DNA from: Bacilli bacterium
Lineage (GTDB): Bacteria; Bacillota_I; Bacilli_A; RFN20; CAG-826
Reading direction: 5' to 3'
DNA: 64,000 nt
Assembly: GCA_900767825.1 (NCBI GenBank)
Contig: CAAGAN010000032.1
Location: 1-64,000 of the forward strand
The notes beneath the pieces were generated by a model that ran no database searches, was not told the origin of the DNA, and worked only from the letters and a program-made list of their open reading frames with translations. Within the stretch, counting starts at the first letter, position 1; every line of letters starts with the position of its first letter. The position numbers and the translations under genes are program-made. Shown here piece by piece: positions 1-9,838 of this stretch.

Positions 1-161
1 TGCCTATTTTAGAATGAAGAAAGTTGATAACATCCTCAACGCCGAACTGTTTTTCGATTAGTTTAACACTATATTTTAGGGTTCCAGCCCAAAGTCAGGC
101 AGTTTCAATAGGCAAGGAATAATTATTTAACCTTTTTAAGTTAAATAAATGTTTTCTTCAT

Positions 162-1067
162 TTACTTGTAAAATGGTCCAATAACCTTTTCTAATCGGTC
201 TTTTTTATAAATTAGAGTCAGTTCAAATGGTCTTTTTTCTTCTTTCCCTAGAAGCGGCAAGAAAACCTTATCCCCCTCCCATAAAGGCAAATCAAGAATG
301 TCCTCTTTTTTAACTAACTTGAACTCACCCTCATTACAAAAAGAAGATAATTTTCCTTCAAAAGAATCAATTTCAAAAAGGAACATCATCTCGTCTTCAT
401 AAGTATCATTAAGGAAATAAATCGTTCCAAGGAATTTAGGCTTTTTGATTGTTAGACAAGTTTCTTCTTTGACTTCTCTTCTTAAACAAGAATATCTATT
501 CTCGCCCTTTTCAAAATGACCTCCGATTCCAACATATTTTCCTTCGTTTGGATCATTCTTCTTTTTATTTCTATAAAGGAAAAGATATTTATCGTCAATC
601 TTTATATAACCTAGAGTAGTCTTTTGTTTTATAGCTTTAATTCTATCTATGATTTGCTTTCGTTCTTTATGGGTAGAAATGATAGTTTCCATTACACGGG
701 GTAGCTCTTTTTCAATTTCAAACCCATAAAAGCGAAGCACCCCTACCCCTTTAGAAAGCAGTGTTTCATTTACTTTCTTATCCCTAGCTATATTGTTTTC
801 AATTTTATTGACCCAAAATGGGATATTAGTTTTTATTGAGGATTTAGCTATATCAAAATTATAGCCGTGCCAAAATTCGCTATCGGCAAAAATAGCTAGA
901 TTAGATGAAGGTATATAGACATCTGGCTTTCCAATGAGTTTTTTGTAATTCTTGAAATAATAGATATTTTCCTTCTTGAGTTGCTCTCTTAAGGCTAATT
1001 CTATCTTAGTATCTTTCCCTTTAATGGACGCCATTACCTTATGGTTAACAATAGGATCGCGTTTCAC
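162..1067 (-). CDS. Vsr-type mismatch endonuclease fused to a Nudix hydrolase domain
   Basis: 301 aa, GTG start sharing one base with the TAG stop of the gene before it. Residues 1-130 read as a very-short-patch-repair (Vsr) endonuclease: SIKGKDTKIELAL near the N-terminus, GKPDVYIP (Asp49), FADSEFWHGYN (Asp62, His67), the FWVNKIENNIARD stretch and VLRFYGFEIE. Residues 150-240 carry a Nudix box (Gly183 to Leu205: G-x5-E-x7-REVKEETCL, with Cys204 where Gly is usual), as in MutT-type pyrophosphatases. Vsr proteins nick at T:G mismatches; Nudix proteins cleave nucleoside diphosphate derivatives. Third gene of a tight operon behind a coiled-coil protein and an SF1 helicase. The fusion is seen directly; joint action in repair or defence is inference. 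No cytosine methylase, the usual Vsr partner, is visible here. Confidence 0.85.
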   Translation of the reverse strand: MKRDPIVNHKVMASIKGKDTKIELALREQLKKENIYYFKNYKKLIGKPDVYIPSSNLAIFADSEFWHGYNFDIAKSSIKTNIPFWVNKIENNIARDKKVNETLLSKGVGVLRFYGFEIEKELPRVMETIISTHKERKQIIDRIKAIKQKTTLGYIKIDDKYLFLYRNKKKNDPNEGKYVGIGGHFEKGENRYSCLRREVKEETCLTIKKPKFLGTIYFLNDTYEDEMMFLFEIDSFEGKLSSFCNEGEFKLVKKEDILDLPLWEGDKVFLPLLGKEEKRPFELTLIYKKDRLEKVIGPFYK

Positions 1068-1456
1068 TATTTCTTCTTGCTTCCCTTTTCTTTCTTTTTA
1101 GCAGTAACGGCTTTCATTTCCTGAATCAAATTAGAGACTGAATCATTAACATTCTCGCAGCCTTTTATTATCTCTTTAGCATCTACTTTATCTAGTTTTT
1201 CGATTAAGCTAGATAGCTTTTCATTTAATAAATTGAGTTTGGATAATACTTCTTCGAATTTATTAAGCGAACCTTCTAGTTTTGCTAAGTTAGAAGAGAC
1301 TTCCTTTGACCTATCGAAAGTCTTTTCAATCCTACTAGAAATATCGTCTAGCTTAGAATCAAAGTTATCCTCGACTTCTTCTATTCTTTCTAGGTAAGAA
1401 GAGATGTTTTCTAGGTTTTCTAAAGTCCTAACTAATTTATCGTCCGCGTTTTCCAT
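1067..1456 (-). CDS. Small coiled-coil protein of the helicase/Vsr operon
   Basis: 129 aa, family not recognised. Almost the whole chain is heptad-like and helical (repeats of L/I with E, K, D, for example LEKIEEVEDNFD-type and LNEKLSSLIEKLDKVD segments), ending in a very basic tail (AKKKEKGSKKK). It overlaps the end of the 1205-aa helicase gene by 20 nt and the start of the Vsr-Nudix gene by 1 nt, so translation is probably coupled. A coiled-coil bridge or oligomerisation subunit between helicase and nuclease is a reasonable guess only. Confidence 0.75.
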   Translation of the reverse strand: MENADDKLVRTLENLENISSYLERIEEVEDNFDSKLDDISSRIEKTFDRSKEVSSNLAKLEGSLNKFEEVLSKLNLLNEKLSSLIEKLDKVDAKEIIKGCENVNDSVSNLIQEMKAVTAKKKEKGSKKK

Positions 1457-4400
1457 TTTTTAATATCCTTTCTACATTATTTGTTATCTTTTTATTTAAG
1501 ATGGAGGCAACTCTATCAAAATAGAAAGCTTTCTCCATATATGAACATAATTCAACATTCTTGGCAAAGGAATTTACTAACTCCGATGCATCTACATTCG
1601 TTTTAAAACAAAGCTCCAATAAGGAAGATTTCTTCTTATTACCTAGTCTCTTATAGGCTTCTTTTAAAGTAAATAAATCATTTCTAGATATAAACATATC
1701 TATATATCTATTTGCGTTAGTAAATATAGATGAATTGAATTCTTTTTCGTAATTTGCATAAGTCTCTGCGACTAAATAACTTTCTTTTGGACAATTATCT
1801 TTTTCCCTGCAGATAGAAAGATAGGCTTGCTGATATTGTCTAGCCTTAAATAGTCTCTTCGCATATTCAATCCAAGAAGAGAAACTAGAAGAAGTTTCAA
1901 ATAAGCCCTTCATTTCTTCATTGGTCGCGATTAGTTTAGGAGTATTTAGCAATGTCGAAGAAATTAATGGAGAAAGATTATCTTCAAACATCAAAATCTT
2001 GTTTTTGGCCCTAGTAAGTCCTACATAAAGCCTATTGAATAACATCCTATGGAAAGAAGAATGCTTGCCACTAGATTTCTCTAGCATCGCATCAAAGCTA
2101 TTTTTAGAAGAAGAAAGGAATCTAACTAGACATACGAAGTCCCACTCCATCCCCTTGGCCTCTTCTACTATATAGGTAATGTTTTCTAAGATATTTAAAT
2201 CAATCCCTAGTGAAGAAAAATGTTTAATGAAATCATTCTTTTCTTTTAAGGAAGGGAATATATATGCAATGTCAGAGTCATGTTCTAAAGATTCTTTGAC
2301 AAAACTATCAAATAAGGGTTTCTTATCGATATAGGAGACGAATAAATCGTTCTCATCTTCCCTAGAAGAAGATTCTTCCATATCCTTTTCTTTGTTTTGC
2401 TTGCCAATGCAATGTTGCTTAACTTTGTTAATCGAATTGATGTAATTAATTAAAGTTGGTCCGCTTCGATAGGAAGAAGGCAGATATTCCTTATTTAGTT
2501 TGACTTTAAATTCTAATAATTCCTTGATGATAGATTCGGCACTAGAGATAGAAAATAATGTTGGCTGGATAGTTTGGTTATCATCTCCAAACATATATAG
2601 CCTTAATGGCAATTCGCTTTTTAGCAACGATAAAATAGAAGCAAAGCAAATCTCACTCAAATCCTGATATTCATCAATAATAAGGCAATCATAAATTGGC
2701 TTGTTTTCCTTATTTAATAGGAGTTTTGCAAGCATTCCGTCTGAATAAAGCTTCCTGCTAACTAGATATTCATAATAGGATTTGCCTATATCATACATCT
2801 TGTTTTTGATTTCATTAGAGAAAGCTTCTTCTTTGCTTATTGATTCTAAAAATTCATCTCTAGTCAAGATTTTTTTCTTGTTATCAAGTAGTCTAGACGA
2901 ACCGCTTATCACCCCATTATAAAAGCAATAAGAGGCAAGGCATAAATCATCTCCTTCTTCATAACTAGAGAATACTTTCTTCGCATCTTTATGCTTCTTT
3001 AGGTAATTAAAATAATAATCCCTAAATTTAGTTAATCCTGCATATGAAGAAGATAAATCTATATCTAAAATTGAAGAAATTAATGATAAATAAGTATAAG
3101 AAGATGGGTTTTTCACCCCTAGAGAATGGAACATCTTATCAACATTATTTAATAAGGATGGTTCATATGTTAGATATAAAATGGAACCTCCCTTGTCTTT
3201 AGAATCAACATACTGGGCGACTGACATTAACGTTTTTCCAGTTCCGGCTGAACCTGTAAATACAATAGGCAGCTTAGAAGAAGCCTTATCCAAAAGGCTA
3301 AACTGCATCTTTGATAGATAAGGAAGTTCATCTAATGAGTCATTATCCTCATCTTTAACAAACAATTGATGTAAGGATGCCCCTTCTAAAAGATATCTAG
3401 AACCAAGGATGGCCTCTTCACGTTGATCTTCGTGTTCATCTTGATTAGTAAAACCAATGATTATGATGTCATCGTTAGAAAGTTTCCTTTCGTCATCTTT
3501 TTTATAACAATAAAACAAACGAGAAGCTTCGTAATCTTTCTTGCTACCAAATTGGAATTTATAAATATTAAGAGGAGAGGTTGAATCGATTTTTTTGTTG
3601 TCTTTAGAAATGAAATAGGAATTTAGTTCATCTCTAGGATATGTTATCAATGTCTCAAGAGTAGAATCAAAATCATATCTAGATGCAGGATTTTTAGAAA
3701 ATAGTTTTTCAAATTTCCTTAATGTCCTAGTTAGGATAAATACTCTTCTAACAGGTGACCTATGTATTTTTTTATTTTCTATTACAGGTTCAAATTCAAA
3801 TATGGGCTCTTCTTCTTTTATAGGTTCATTAACTATGGTTTTTTCTTCTTTTTCTTCGATTTCTTTTTTTGAAGTCAACTCTAATAAAGAAGGATAATCA
3901 ATATATGGGTCCTCTATATTGATGCCTTTTGAAGAAAAACCTACAATCGAGGCATCCATCTTTGCAGATATAACAAAGCAGATATATGGATCTTCTTTAT
4001 AAGAAATTAAATAGGAAATTGGATTGTTATAGGAATCAACGCAGGAACAAAGCAAATTGAATTTGGCCATGTCGAATTTAGAGGCTAGAGAATAGATAAA
4101 AGATCCATCTTCTGGCTTAGAAGGGCAATATCCAGTTACCTTGGTCCAGTTAATACGGTTAATGGATTTAAGTTTCTTTTCGAATTCTTGTTGGTAAATA
4201 GAGTAATCGCCTTTTGAAGAAAATACTAAAATCTTTGCATTATATAATTTCTTTGGTTTCCTATAGACATAAATCTTATATTGATTCATTGCCTTATCTA
4301 CTATTTTCTTTGGCTTAGACTTGCTATTGGTAATGAAATCAGTCTTTATTTCATTCTTAATAGGGAAATCGTTAATAGGCTTAGTTTCGCTTATTTTCCT

Positions 4401-5054
4401 ATAATTTGGATTTACATTAAGGTTGATCGGCTTTGATTTAGAAGTCGGGATAAATTCCTTTTTGATAGTTATCGGAAGCGCCTCATCCTCTTCTTCCTCA
4501 TTTTCATCTTCATTAATCTCTTCTTCGTCAAAAGAATAACCTAGGTTATCTATCTTCTTTTTCTTAGTAGGTTCGTAAGCTGGAGTTATATCTTCCTCGA
4601 TATATTCTTTTTCATCTTCGGTTTCTTCTTCATTTTGAGGTTCATCAATATCTATATCTTTATCAAAATAAATAGATGCATCCATATAAGAATCTTCTGT
4701 TTTAACAACAGCTCCTATAGAAGAATAGGCATTGATTCGATATAGCAAGCAATCATAGACAAAGAAGACATTCTTGTTTTTCTTACTTTGAAGTAAGACT
4801 GATTTTATCGGGGATTCTTTCCCTTCTCCTGAAGTAGATAATATGCCACCTAAAATTAGATAATCGTCTTTCTTAAAAGGAAGCGAACTTCCTAATTCTT
4901 CTTTTTTTGAAGCAGGATAAAAAAGGGGATCTTCGCTAAACTTAATCTTGCTATGTCTAGATAAAAGGAATGAAGCGAGTTGAAAATGAGCCCCTCCATC
5001 GTTAGGGATAATTATTTCATTTTCATTTTCTTCTAAATAAACTAGCTTATCCAT
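1437..5054 (-). CDS. Large SF1 (UvrD/Rep-like) helicase-like protein with novel N-terminal half
   Basis: 1205 aa. The second half has superfamily-I helicase motifs: Walker A FTGSAGTGKT near residue 600, Walker B/motif II LIIDEYQDLS near 793, motif III-like MFGDDNQTI near 830, EEAKGMEWDFV near 970 and VGLTRAKN near 1014. The last 170 residues look like a helical repeat solenoid. The first 590 residues match no family I know: a mixed domain, a strongly acidic low-complexity linker at about 140-195, and one or two further small alpha/beta domains. First gene of a three-gene operon with a coiled-coil protein and a Vsr-Nudix fusion. A role in DNA repair or anti-phage defence is inferred from the partners; helicase activity is known only for the family. 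Confidence 0.85.
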   Translation of the reverse strand: MDKLVYLEENENEIIIPNDGGAHFQLASFLLSRHSKIKFSEDPLFYPASKKEELGSSLPFKKDDYLILGGILSTSGEGKESPIKSVLLQSKKNKNVFFVYDCLLYRINAYSSIGAVVKTEDSYMDASIYFDKDIDIDEPQNEEETEDEKEYIEEDITPAYEPTKKKKIDNLGYSFDEEEINEDENEEEEDEALPITIKKEFIPTSKSKPINLNVNPNYRKISETKPINDFPIKNEIKTDFITNSKSKPKKIVDKAMNQYKIYVYRKPKKLYNAKILVFSSKGDYSIYQQEFEKKLKSINRINWTKVTGYCPSKPEDGSFIYSLASKFDMAKFNLLCSCVDSYNNPISYLISYKEDPYICFVISAKMDASIVGFSSKGINIEDPYIDYPSLLELTSKKEIEEKEEKTIVNEPIKEEEPIFEFEPVIENKKIHRSPVRRVFILTRTLRKFEKLFSKNPASRYDFDSTLETLITYPRDELNSYFISKDNKKIDSTSPLNIYKFQFGSKKDYEASRLFYCYKKDDERKLSNDDIIIIGFTNQDEHEDQREEAILGSRYLLEGASLHQLFVKDEDNDSLDELPYLSKMQFSLLDKASSKLPIVFTGSAGTGKTLMSVAQYVDSKDKGGSILYLTYEPSLLNNVDKMFHSLGVKNPSSYTYLSLISSILDIDLSSSYAGLTKFRDYYFNYLKKHKDAKKVFSSYEEGDDLCLASYCFYNGVISGSSRLLDNKKKILTRDEFLESISKEEAFSNEIKNKMYDIGKSYYEYLVSRKLYSDGMLAKLLLNKENKPIYDCLIIDEYQDLSEICFASILSLLKSELPLRLYMFGDDNQTIQPTLFSISSAESIIKELLEFKVKLNKEYLPSSYRSGPTLINYINSINKVKQHCIGKQNKEKDMEESSSREDENDLFVSYIDKKPLFDSFVKESLEHDSDIAYIFPSLKEKNDFIKHFSSLGIDLNILENITYIVEEAKGMEWDFVCLVRFLSSSKNSFDAMLEKSSGKHSSFHRMLFNRLYVGLTRAKNKILMFEDNLSPLISSTLLNTPKLIATNEEMKGLFETSSSFSSWIEYAKRLFKARQYQQAYLSICREKDNCPKESYLVAETYANYEKEFNSSIFTNANRYIDMFISRNDLFTLKEAYKRLGNKKKSSLLELCFKTNVDASELVNSFAKNVELCSYMEKAFYFDRVASILNKKITNNVERILKNGKRGR

Positions 5055-5072
5055 AATCGCCTATTAAGTTAT

Positions 5073-5080
5073 ATTATAAT
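5073..5080. promoter_or_regulatory. Overlapping divergent -10 boxes
   Basis: TATAAT reads on the plus strand at 5075-5080 (toward the acetyltransferase) and also on the minus strand at 5073-5078 (toward the helicase operon). The two promoters therefore share bases and should compete. Confidence 0.5.
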
Positions 5081-5103
5081 TGAATTTAGAGGAAAGACTT
5101 ACT

Positions 5104-5658
5104 ATGGATTATCTAATTAGAAAAGGAAATATAGATGACTTAGATTTGATAAATCTATTTCTAGAGAAGGAAAATGACTACATGTCCTTAATGAATTTGC
5201 CAAAAATAGATATTCCTGACCTAGAAAAAGAAATTGAAAATGGGAATATTTATGTTTTCAAAAAAGGAAAAATCTTATTAGGAGTTTCTTGCGTTTCTTT
5301 ATCTTTAAAGGATTCATATTTCTCTTTTACTAAAAGTAGCAAGAAAGAATATGACCTTCTTTATTCTCTTAATTGGAATGGCGAAAACACAGTTATCATC
5401 AAATATTTTGCAATTGAAGTCGATTATCAAAACAAAGGATTTGGAAAGATATTCCTCGATGCAATGAAATCTAGATTCAAAGATTCTTTCTTCTTTACCG
5501 TCTTTAATAGATTCAATACACCTTATACTTCTTTCTTAGAGAAAAATAGATTCCTTGGTCCAGTAGAGACATTAGGATTTGAAATACCAGATAAGTGTTC
5601 TTTTCTATATTTTTTGCCCCATAAAAAAGAGGGCCTTTGTAGCGACCCTGCTTTCTAG
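5104..5658 (+). CDS. GNAT-family N-acetyltransferase
   Basis: 184 aa from ATG at 5104, chosen because AGAGGAAAG lies just upstream and the in-frame TTG at 5080 falls on the -10 box. The GNAT acetyl-CoA site is visible as FAIEVDYQNKGFGKIFLDAM (a V-x-x-x-x-Q/R-x-x-G-x-G type loop), followed by the usual NRFN..SFLEKNRF segment. Substrate unknown. Transcribed divergently from the helicase operon; its stop overlaps the end of the convergent ABC gene by 4 nt. Confidence 0.8.
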   Translation: MDYLIRKGNIDDLDLINLFLEKENDYMSLMNLPKIDIPDLEKEIENGNIYVFKKGKILLGVSCVSLSLKDSYFSFTKSSKKEYDLLYSLNWNGENTVIIKYFAIEVDYQNKGFGKIFLDAMKSRFKDSFFFTVFNRFNTPYTSFLEKNRFLGPVETLGFEIPDKCSFLYFLPHKKEGLCSDPAF

Positions 5659-7376
5659 GCTAATTGAGAATTATATAAATTATAGAAGAACCCTTGTTTT
5701 GACATAAGCTCTTCAAAATTACCTTGTTCAATCATTGCCCCATCTTTTAAGACAACAATCAAATCGGAGTTTTGGATTGTAGACAATCTATGTGCAACTA
5801 CTAAAGAAGTCTTTCCTTTCATTAACGAATCAAAGGAAGAAGACAAGGCTAGTTCGGTTCTTAAGTCAATATTTGAGGTAGCTTCATCTAAGACTACTAT
5901 TTCAGGTTCGATAAGCATAATCCTAGCAACGCAGAGAAGTTGCTTTTCGCCACTAGATAAATTAGAAGAATTGGAAATGTATGTATCATATCCTTTTGGA
6001 AGCCTTCTAATAAAATCGTCCGCATGGGCCTTTTTACTGGCTGCAACAATTTCTTCCATGCTCGCACTAGGTTTGCCAAAGGCTATATTTTCTTTTATAG
6101 TCCCATGACTTAGCCAAGTGTCTTGTAGAACCATGCCGATATGGCTTCTTAAATCATGCTTAGAATATGTTTTAGAATCCTTTCCATTAATATAGAATCC
6201 ACCTTGTTGAGGATCATAGAATCTCATTAATAAATTAATAATGGTAGTCTTGCCACATCCAGTTGGACCTACTAAAGCAATCTTATGTCCTTTATAGATA
6301 TCCAAATTGAAATTAGAGATGATTTGCCTTTTTCCATCATAAGAGAAATTCATGGATTTGGCTTCTAAAGTAATAACCTTGCCATCAATAGATTCTTTCC
6401 CTTCGTCAACATCATCTTTTTCTGCAAGGACTTCATTAACTCTTTTTAAAGAAGTAAGAGCATATAAGATGTCGCTAGAGGCGTCAGATATTTCATTGAA
6501 TGGAGTCATGTATTGAAGCGAATATGTTAGGAAAGAAGACAATGATCCAACAGTAAGAAGTCCAACTCCAACATTGATATTGTCATTAATAAACCACGCC
6601 CCTACTAAAATCAATATGGCATATATAGAATTATTAATTACTCTAGTGGCAGGATTAATCCAGCTAGCAGCGAAAGCAGCCTTGAAATTCTTTTCTTTAA
6701 CATCTTTATTCTTAACTTGGAAAGAAGACAATCTATCATCTTCAAGTTGATACGCCTGAACCGTTTCTAGATTTGAAATAGTTTCTAATCCAAAAGAAGA
6801 AAGTTCACCTAATTTAGCATTTTGTTCCCTAAAATATTTAGCATTCCTGCTAGAAATGAATTTAGAGACAATAAGCGATATTGGAGTTAATAAAACCACG
6901 ATTAAACCTAATACATAATTTAGATAGAACATAAATACAAGGGTAACAATAATCTGCACCACCCCTTCATATAAAGCACCTGCCCCATTTATTAATCCGG
7001 TCTGGACATTTTCTATATCAGAAATAAGCCTTAATAACAAATCTCCATGGGGATGTGTATCTAAATAAGAAATAGAAACCCTATTGAATTTAGAAAAGAC
7101 ATCATCTCTCATTTTCTTAACAACATTATGCCCGAGTAAAGAAACAAGGATATCGAAGAAATAACGGAAAATAGAGCCAAGCAGCAATAAGCCAATTCCG
7201 ACATATAGGTATACCATTATGTCAAAATTGCCTGCTTTCATCTTGTTGATTACTAAACCTGTAATAAATGGAATAGATAATTTGCAGACAACAGAGCAAG
7301 TGGCAAATAGCAAGGAGGCAATAGCTAATTTCGTATCGCCTTTAATATATCTTTTAATATTACTTAGATTGTTCAT
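5655..7376 (-). CDS. ABC exporter half-transporter, catalytically complete subunit
   Basis: 573 aa: six membrane helices in about residues 1-310, then an ATPase domain with Walker A VGPTGCGKTT, signature NLSSGEKQLLC, Walker B IVVLDEATSNID with the catalytic Glu present, and the H-loop VVAHRLSTI. It overlaps the preceding half-transporter gene by 17 nt. Together they form a heterodimeric exporter of the BmrCD/TM287-288 type used for drugs or lipids; the substrate is not readable from sequence. Confidence 0.88.
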   Translation of the reverse strand: MNNLSNIKRYIKGDTKLAIASLLFATCSVVCKLSIPFITGLVINKMKAGNFDIMVYLYVGIGLLLLGSIFRYFFDILVSLLGHNVVKKMRDDVFSKFNRVSISYLDTHPHGDLLLRLISDIENVQTGLINGAGALYEGVVQIIVTLVFMFYLNYVLGLIVVLLTPISLIVSKFISSRNAKYFREQNAKLGELSSFGLETISNLETVQAYQLEDDRLSSFQVKNKDVKEKNFKAAFAASWINPATRVINNSIYAILILVGAWFINDNINVGVGLLTVGSLSSFLTYSLQYMTPFNEISDASSDILYALTSLKRVNEVLAEKDDVDEGKESIDGKVITLEAKSMNFSYDGKRQIISNFNLDIYKGHKIALVGPTGCGKTTIINLLMRFYDPQQGGFYINGKDSKTYSKHDLRSHIGMVLQDTWLSHGTIKENIAFGKPSASMEEIVAASKKAHADDFIRRLPKGYDTYISNSSNLSSGEKQLLCVARIMLIEPEIVVLDEATSNIDLRTELALSSSFDSLMKGKTSLVVAHRLSTIQNSDLIVVLKDGAMIEQGNFEELMSKQGFFYNLYNSQLA

Positions 7377-9120
7377 TTTTCTTTACCTGCGCTTCAAAGA
7401 TTTCTTTATAGATAGAACAATTCTTTAATAATTCTTCATGCTTTCCTCTTCCAATAATTTCACCCTTATCAAGGACATATATGCAATCGCAATTCTTAAT
7501 TGATGTTGCCCTTTGGGAAACTATGATTGTAGTTAATCCTTTAATTGAAGAAATGTTTTTCCTAACTAAAGAATCGCTTTTATAGTCTAGAGCCGAAGTA
7601 GAATCATCTAGAATCAAGATAGGACGGTGGCTTAACAAGGCTCTTGCAATTAATAGCCTTTGCTTTTGCCCTCCAGAGAAATTAGTTCCATTTTCTTCGA
7701 CTTCATGGTCAAAATAATCTTTATACCTAGATACAAATTCTTCACTTAATGATAAGTTCAATGCTTCTATTATTTCTTCATCACTTGCATCTTTATTTGA
7801 TAAAAGCAAATTGGATTTAATCGTGCCTTTGAAAAATTCAGGACGTTGGAAGACAATGGCGAATTGGCTTCTTAGTTCTTTTAAATCGAGTTCTTTTAGA
7901 TTGATATTCCCATAATAGATATTCCCAACGCTAGGATCTCTAAATCTATTTAACAAACTTATCAAAGTTGATTTGCCTGAACCAGTCCCCCCGATAATCC
8001 CAATGCTATCACCCTTATTAATGCTTAGATTAATATTAGATAAAGCCATTGTTTCGCCCCCGAAAGAAACTCCAGCATCTTCTAATCTTAATAATTCTTC
8101 ATTTTCTTTTATAAGGGGGAGAGGCTTAGATGAAATAGAAGCAATCTTTCCTTCAATAGAAAAGAAATCGTCGATACGTTTTTTAGAAGCATAGGCTTTA
8201 GATAATGATGTTACTAATCTAGTAAACATGATTAACGCCGCTAATGACTGGGTCAAAAATGACATGATAGCCACTATTCCACCAATCGATAAAGAAGAAT
8301 TTAATCCGTCTTTTGCACCTATATAGATAACCAATATGATGGCCAAGTTTACAAAAGCAAATGTCAGAGGATTGATTATTGCATTGATTTTAGAAATCAA
8401 TATGGCCTGTTTCCTATATTTGCTAGTTTCATCTTTAAAAGAAGATATTTCCTCTTCTTCCTTATTAAAAGCCCTTATTACCCTGCCACCAACAATATCA
8501 TCATCACCATAGCTATTTAGATTATCTAAACTATGTTGCAACGCAGCATATTGCTTTGGGGTTAGATAGATTACCAAAAATATAACTAAGGCACATAAAA
8601 GCAATGAAACTAGAACAATTAGGCCTGCTAAAGGAGAAATAATAAAGGAGGCAACAATTGATCCGATTACTAGAAATGGGGCTCTTACTGCTAGTCTCAT
8701 AAGCATGAAGACACCGTTTTGGACCGATATGGCATCTGAGGTCAATAAATTAAGTGCCTTGGCTTTTCCAAATTCCTCGACTTGGGCAATGCTTAATGAA
8801 TTCAAATGGGAATAGATTTCTCTTTTTAAATCATAACTAAATTCGCTAGATGTCTTAGATGAAACATATTGGGTAATCATCGTGGCAAAAAAGCCAATAA
8901 AGGCAAGACCCAATACAATTAAGCAAGAATATAAAATGTAATTCTTATCATGGAAGTGGCTTCCATTTTCATTTAGTCCCTGGTCAATGATTGAGGAAAC
9001 AATAAAAGGAACAACAAGCTCGCAAACTACTTCCACTCCCTTTAATATTGGGGCGATTATTACTTTTGCCCTATATTTTTTTAACACACCAAAAGAGGTC
9101 ATCTTTTTCTTTTTTTCCAT
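7360..9120 (-). CDS. ABC exporter half-transporter, degenerate-site subunit
   Basis: 586 aa from ATG at 9120, preferred over the ATG at 9141 because AGAAGGG sits 6 nt upstream of it. Six membrane helices, then an ATPase domain with Walker A GGTGSGKST, signature NFSGGQKQR and Walker B LILILDDSTSALD, where Asp replaces the catalytic Glu. The switch His is also replaced (VSQRATSI). Such loss of one site is typical of heterodimeric exporters, with the next gene supplying the intact site. Confidence 0.88.
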   Translation of the reverse strand: MEKKKKMTSFGVLKKYRAKVIIAPILKGVEVVCELVVPFIVSSIIDQGLNENGSHFHDKNYILYSCLIVLGLAFIGFFATMITQYVSSKTSSEFSYDLKREIYSHLNSLSIAQVEEFGKAKALNLLTSDAISVQNGVFMLMRLAVRAPFLVIGSIVASFIISPLAGLIVLVSLLLCALVIFLVIYLTPKQYAALQHSLDNLNSYGDDDIVGGRVIRAFNKEEEEISSFKDETSKYRKQAILISKINAIINPLTFAFVNLAIILVIYIGAKDGLNSSLSIGGIVAIMSFLTQSLAALIMFTRLVTSLSKAYASKKRIDDFFSIEGKIASISSKPLPLIKENEELLRLEDAGVSFGGETMALSNINLSINKGDSIGIIGGTGSGKSTLISLLNRFRDPSVGNIYYGNINLKELDLKELRSQFAIVFQRPEFFKGTIKSNLLLSNKDASDEEIIEALNLSLSEEFVSRYKDYFDHEVEENGTNFSGGQKQRLLIARALLSHRPILILDDSTSALDYKSDSLVRKNISSIKGLTTIIVSQRATSIKNCDCIYVLDKGEIIGRGKHEELLKNCSIYKEIFEAQVKKNEQSK

Positions 9121-9144
9121 ATATGCCCTTCTTTCTTTCATTTA

Positions 9145-9831
9145 TTAAATCAAGAATCCTATAATGGCAAAGCCAATAAAGGAAACGAATACTAATGGTA
9201 ATAGACACTTTATTTTTTTGTCGTTAATCATTCCAATTTGGCCAAGTCCATATCCGATAAGGAAAATAACATTTGGAATATAGAGGAAGGAAATTGGAGA
9301 AGTAAAATCATTGGCGACATTATCCAAAGTAAAGATGCTAGCAAGGCTAATAATTACTAATACGACAGTCCCGATATAGGAAAATATCTCGTATCGTTTG
9401 CTGAGCAATCCCTTCCTAGCAAAGATAATAGAAGTAATCTTAATCGCAGCAACAATCCCGGCAAGAAATATAAATACAGAATTATTCAACAAAGTCTCGC
9501 TAGAAGAAGTGATGTTACTCAAATCTTTATCCAAATATCTTTCTAAATAAATTAATATAAGGAAGAATAAGACTAATGAAATAGTCCCTCCAATCCTAAG
9601 AAATCTTTCTATTTTTTCACTTAATTGACGTTCGTAACATCTACAAACTAACGGAAAAAAGAAGAAAAACTGAAAAGCTAAGGCGAATATCAAATTTAAT
9701 CCATATCCCAATCTAAGGTAGCTATATTCGATGCAAGGAATAGCAACAATGGAAGCCAAACAGAATAGGAGACAAATTATGCTTATAGCAAGTATTAGTT
9801 TTCTTTTTTCTTTAAGAAAAGAAGTATCCAT
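9145..9831 (-). CDS. Multi-pass membrane protein leading the ABC exporter operon
   Basis: 228 aa with about six hydrophobic segments and no family I recognise. Only 24 nt separate it from the first half-transporter start, so it is the first gene of the exporter operon. A TATAAT box lies 7 nt before its ATG, so the mRNA is probably leaderless. It could be an accessory or immunity-type membrane protein; unproven. Confidence 0.7.
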   Translation of the reverse strand: MDTSFLKEKRKLILAISIICLLFCLASIVAIPCIEYSYLRLGYGLNLIFALAFQFFFFFPLVCRCYERQLSEKIERFLRIGGTISLVLFFLILIYLERYLDKDLSNITSSSETLLNNSVFIFLAGIVAAIKITSIIFARKGLLSKRYEIFSYIGTVVLVIISLASIFTLDNVANDFTSPISFLYIPNVIFLIGYGLGQIGMINDKKIKCLLPLVFVSFIGFAIIGFLI

Positions 9832-9838
9832 GTGGTTG

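Noticed and set aside
1..110. Minus-strand frame at the window edge reading KYSVKLIEKQFGVEDVINFL
   Set aside because: It looks like protein but has no start codon and a stop just upstream; it may be decayed or continue outside the window, so no gene is called.
5897..6079. Open frame of 60 codons inside the ABC exporter gene
   Set aside because: Shadow of a well-supported gene in another frame, as are the other short frames that overlap assigned genes.
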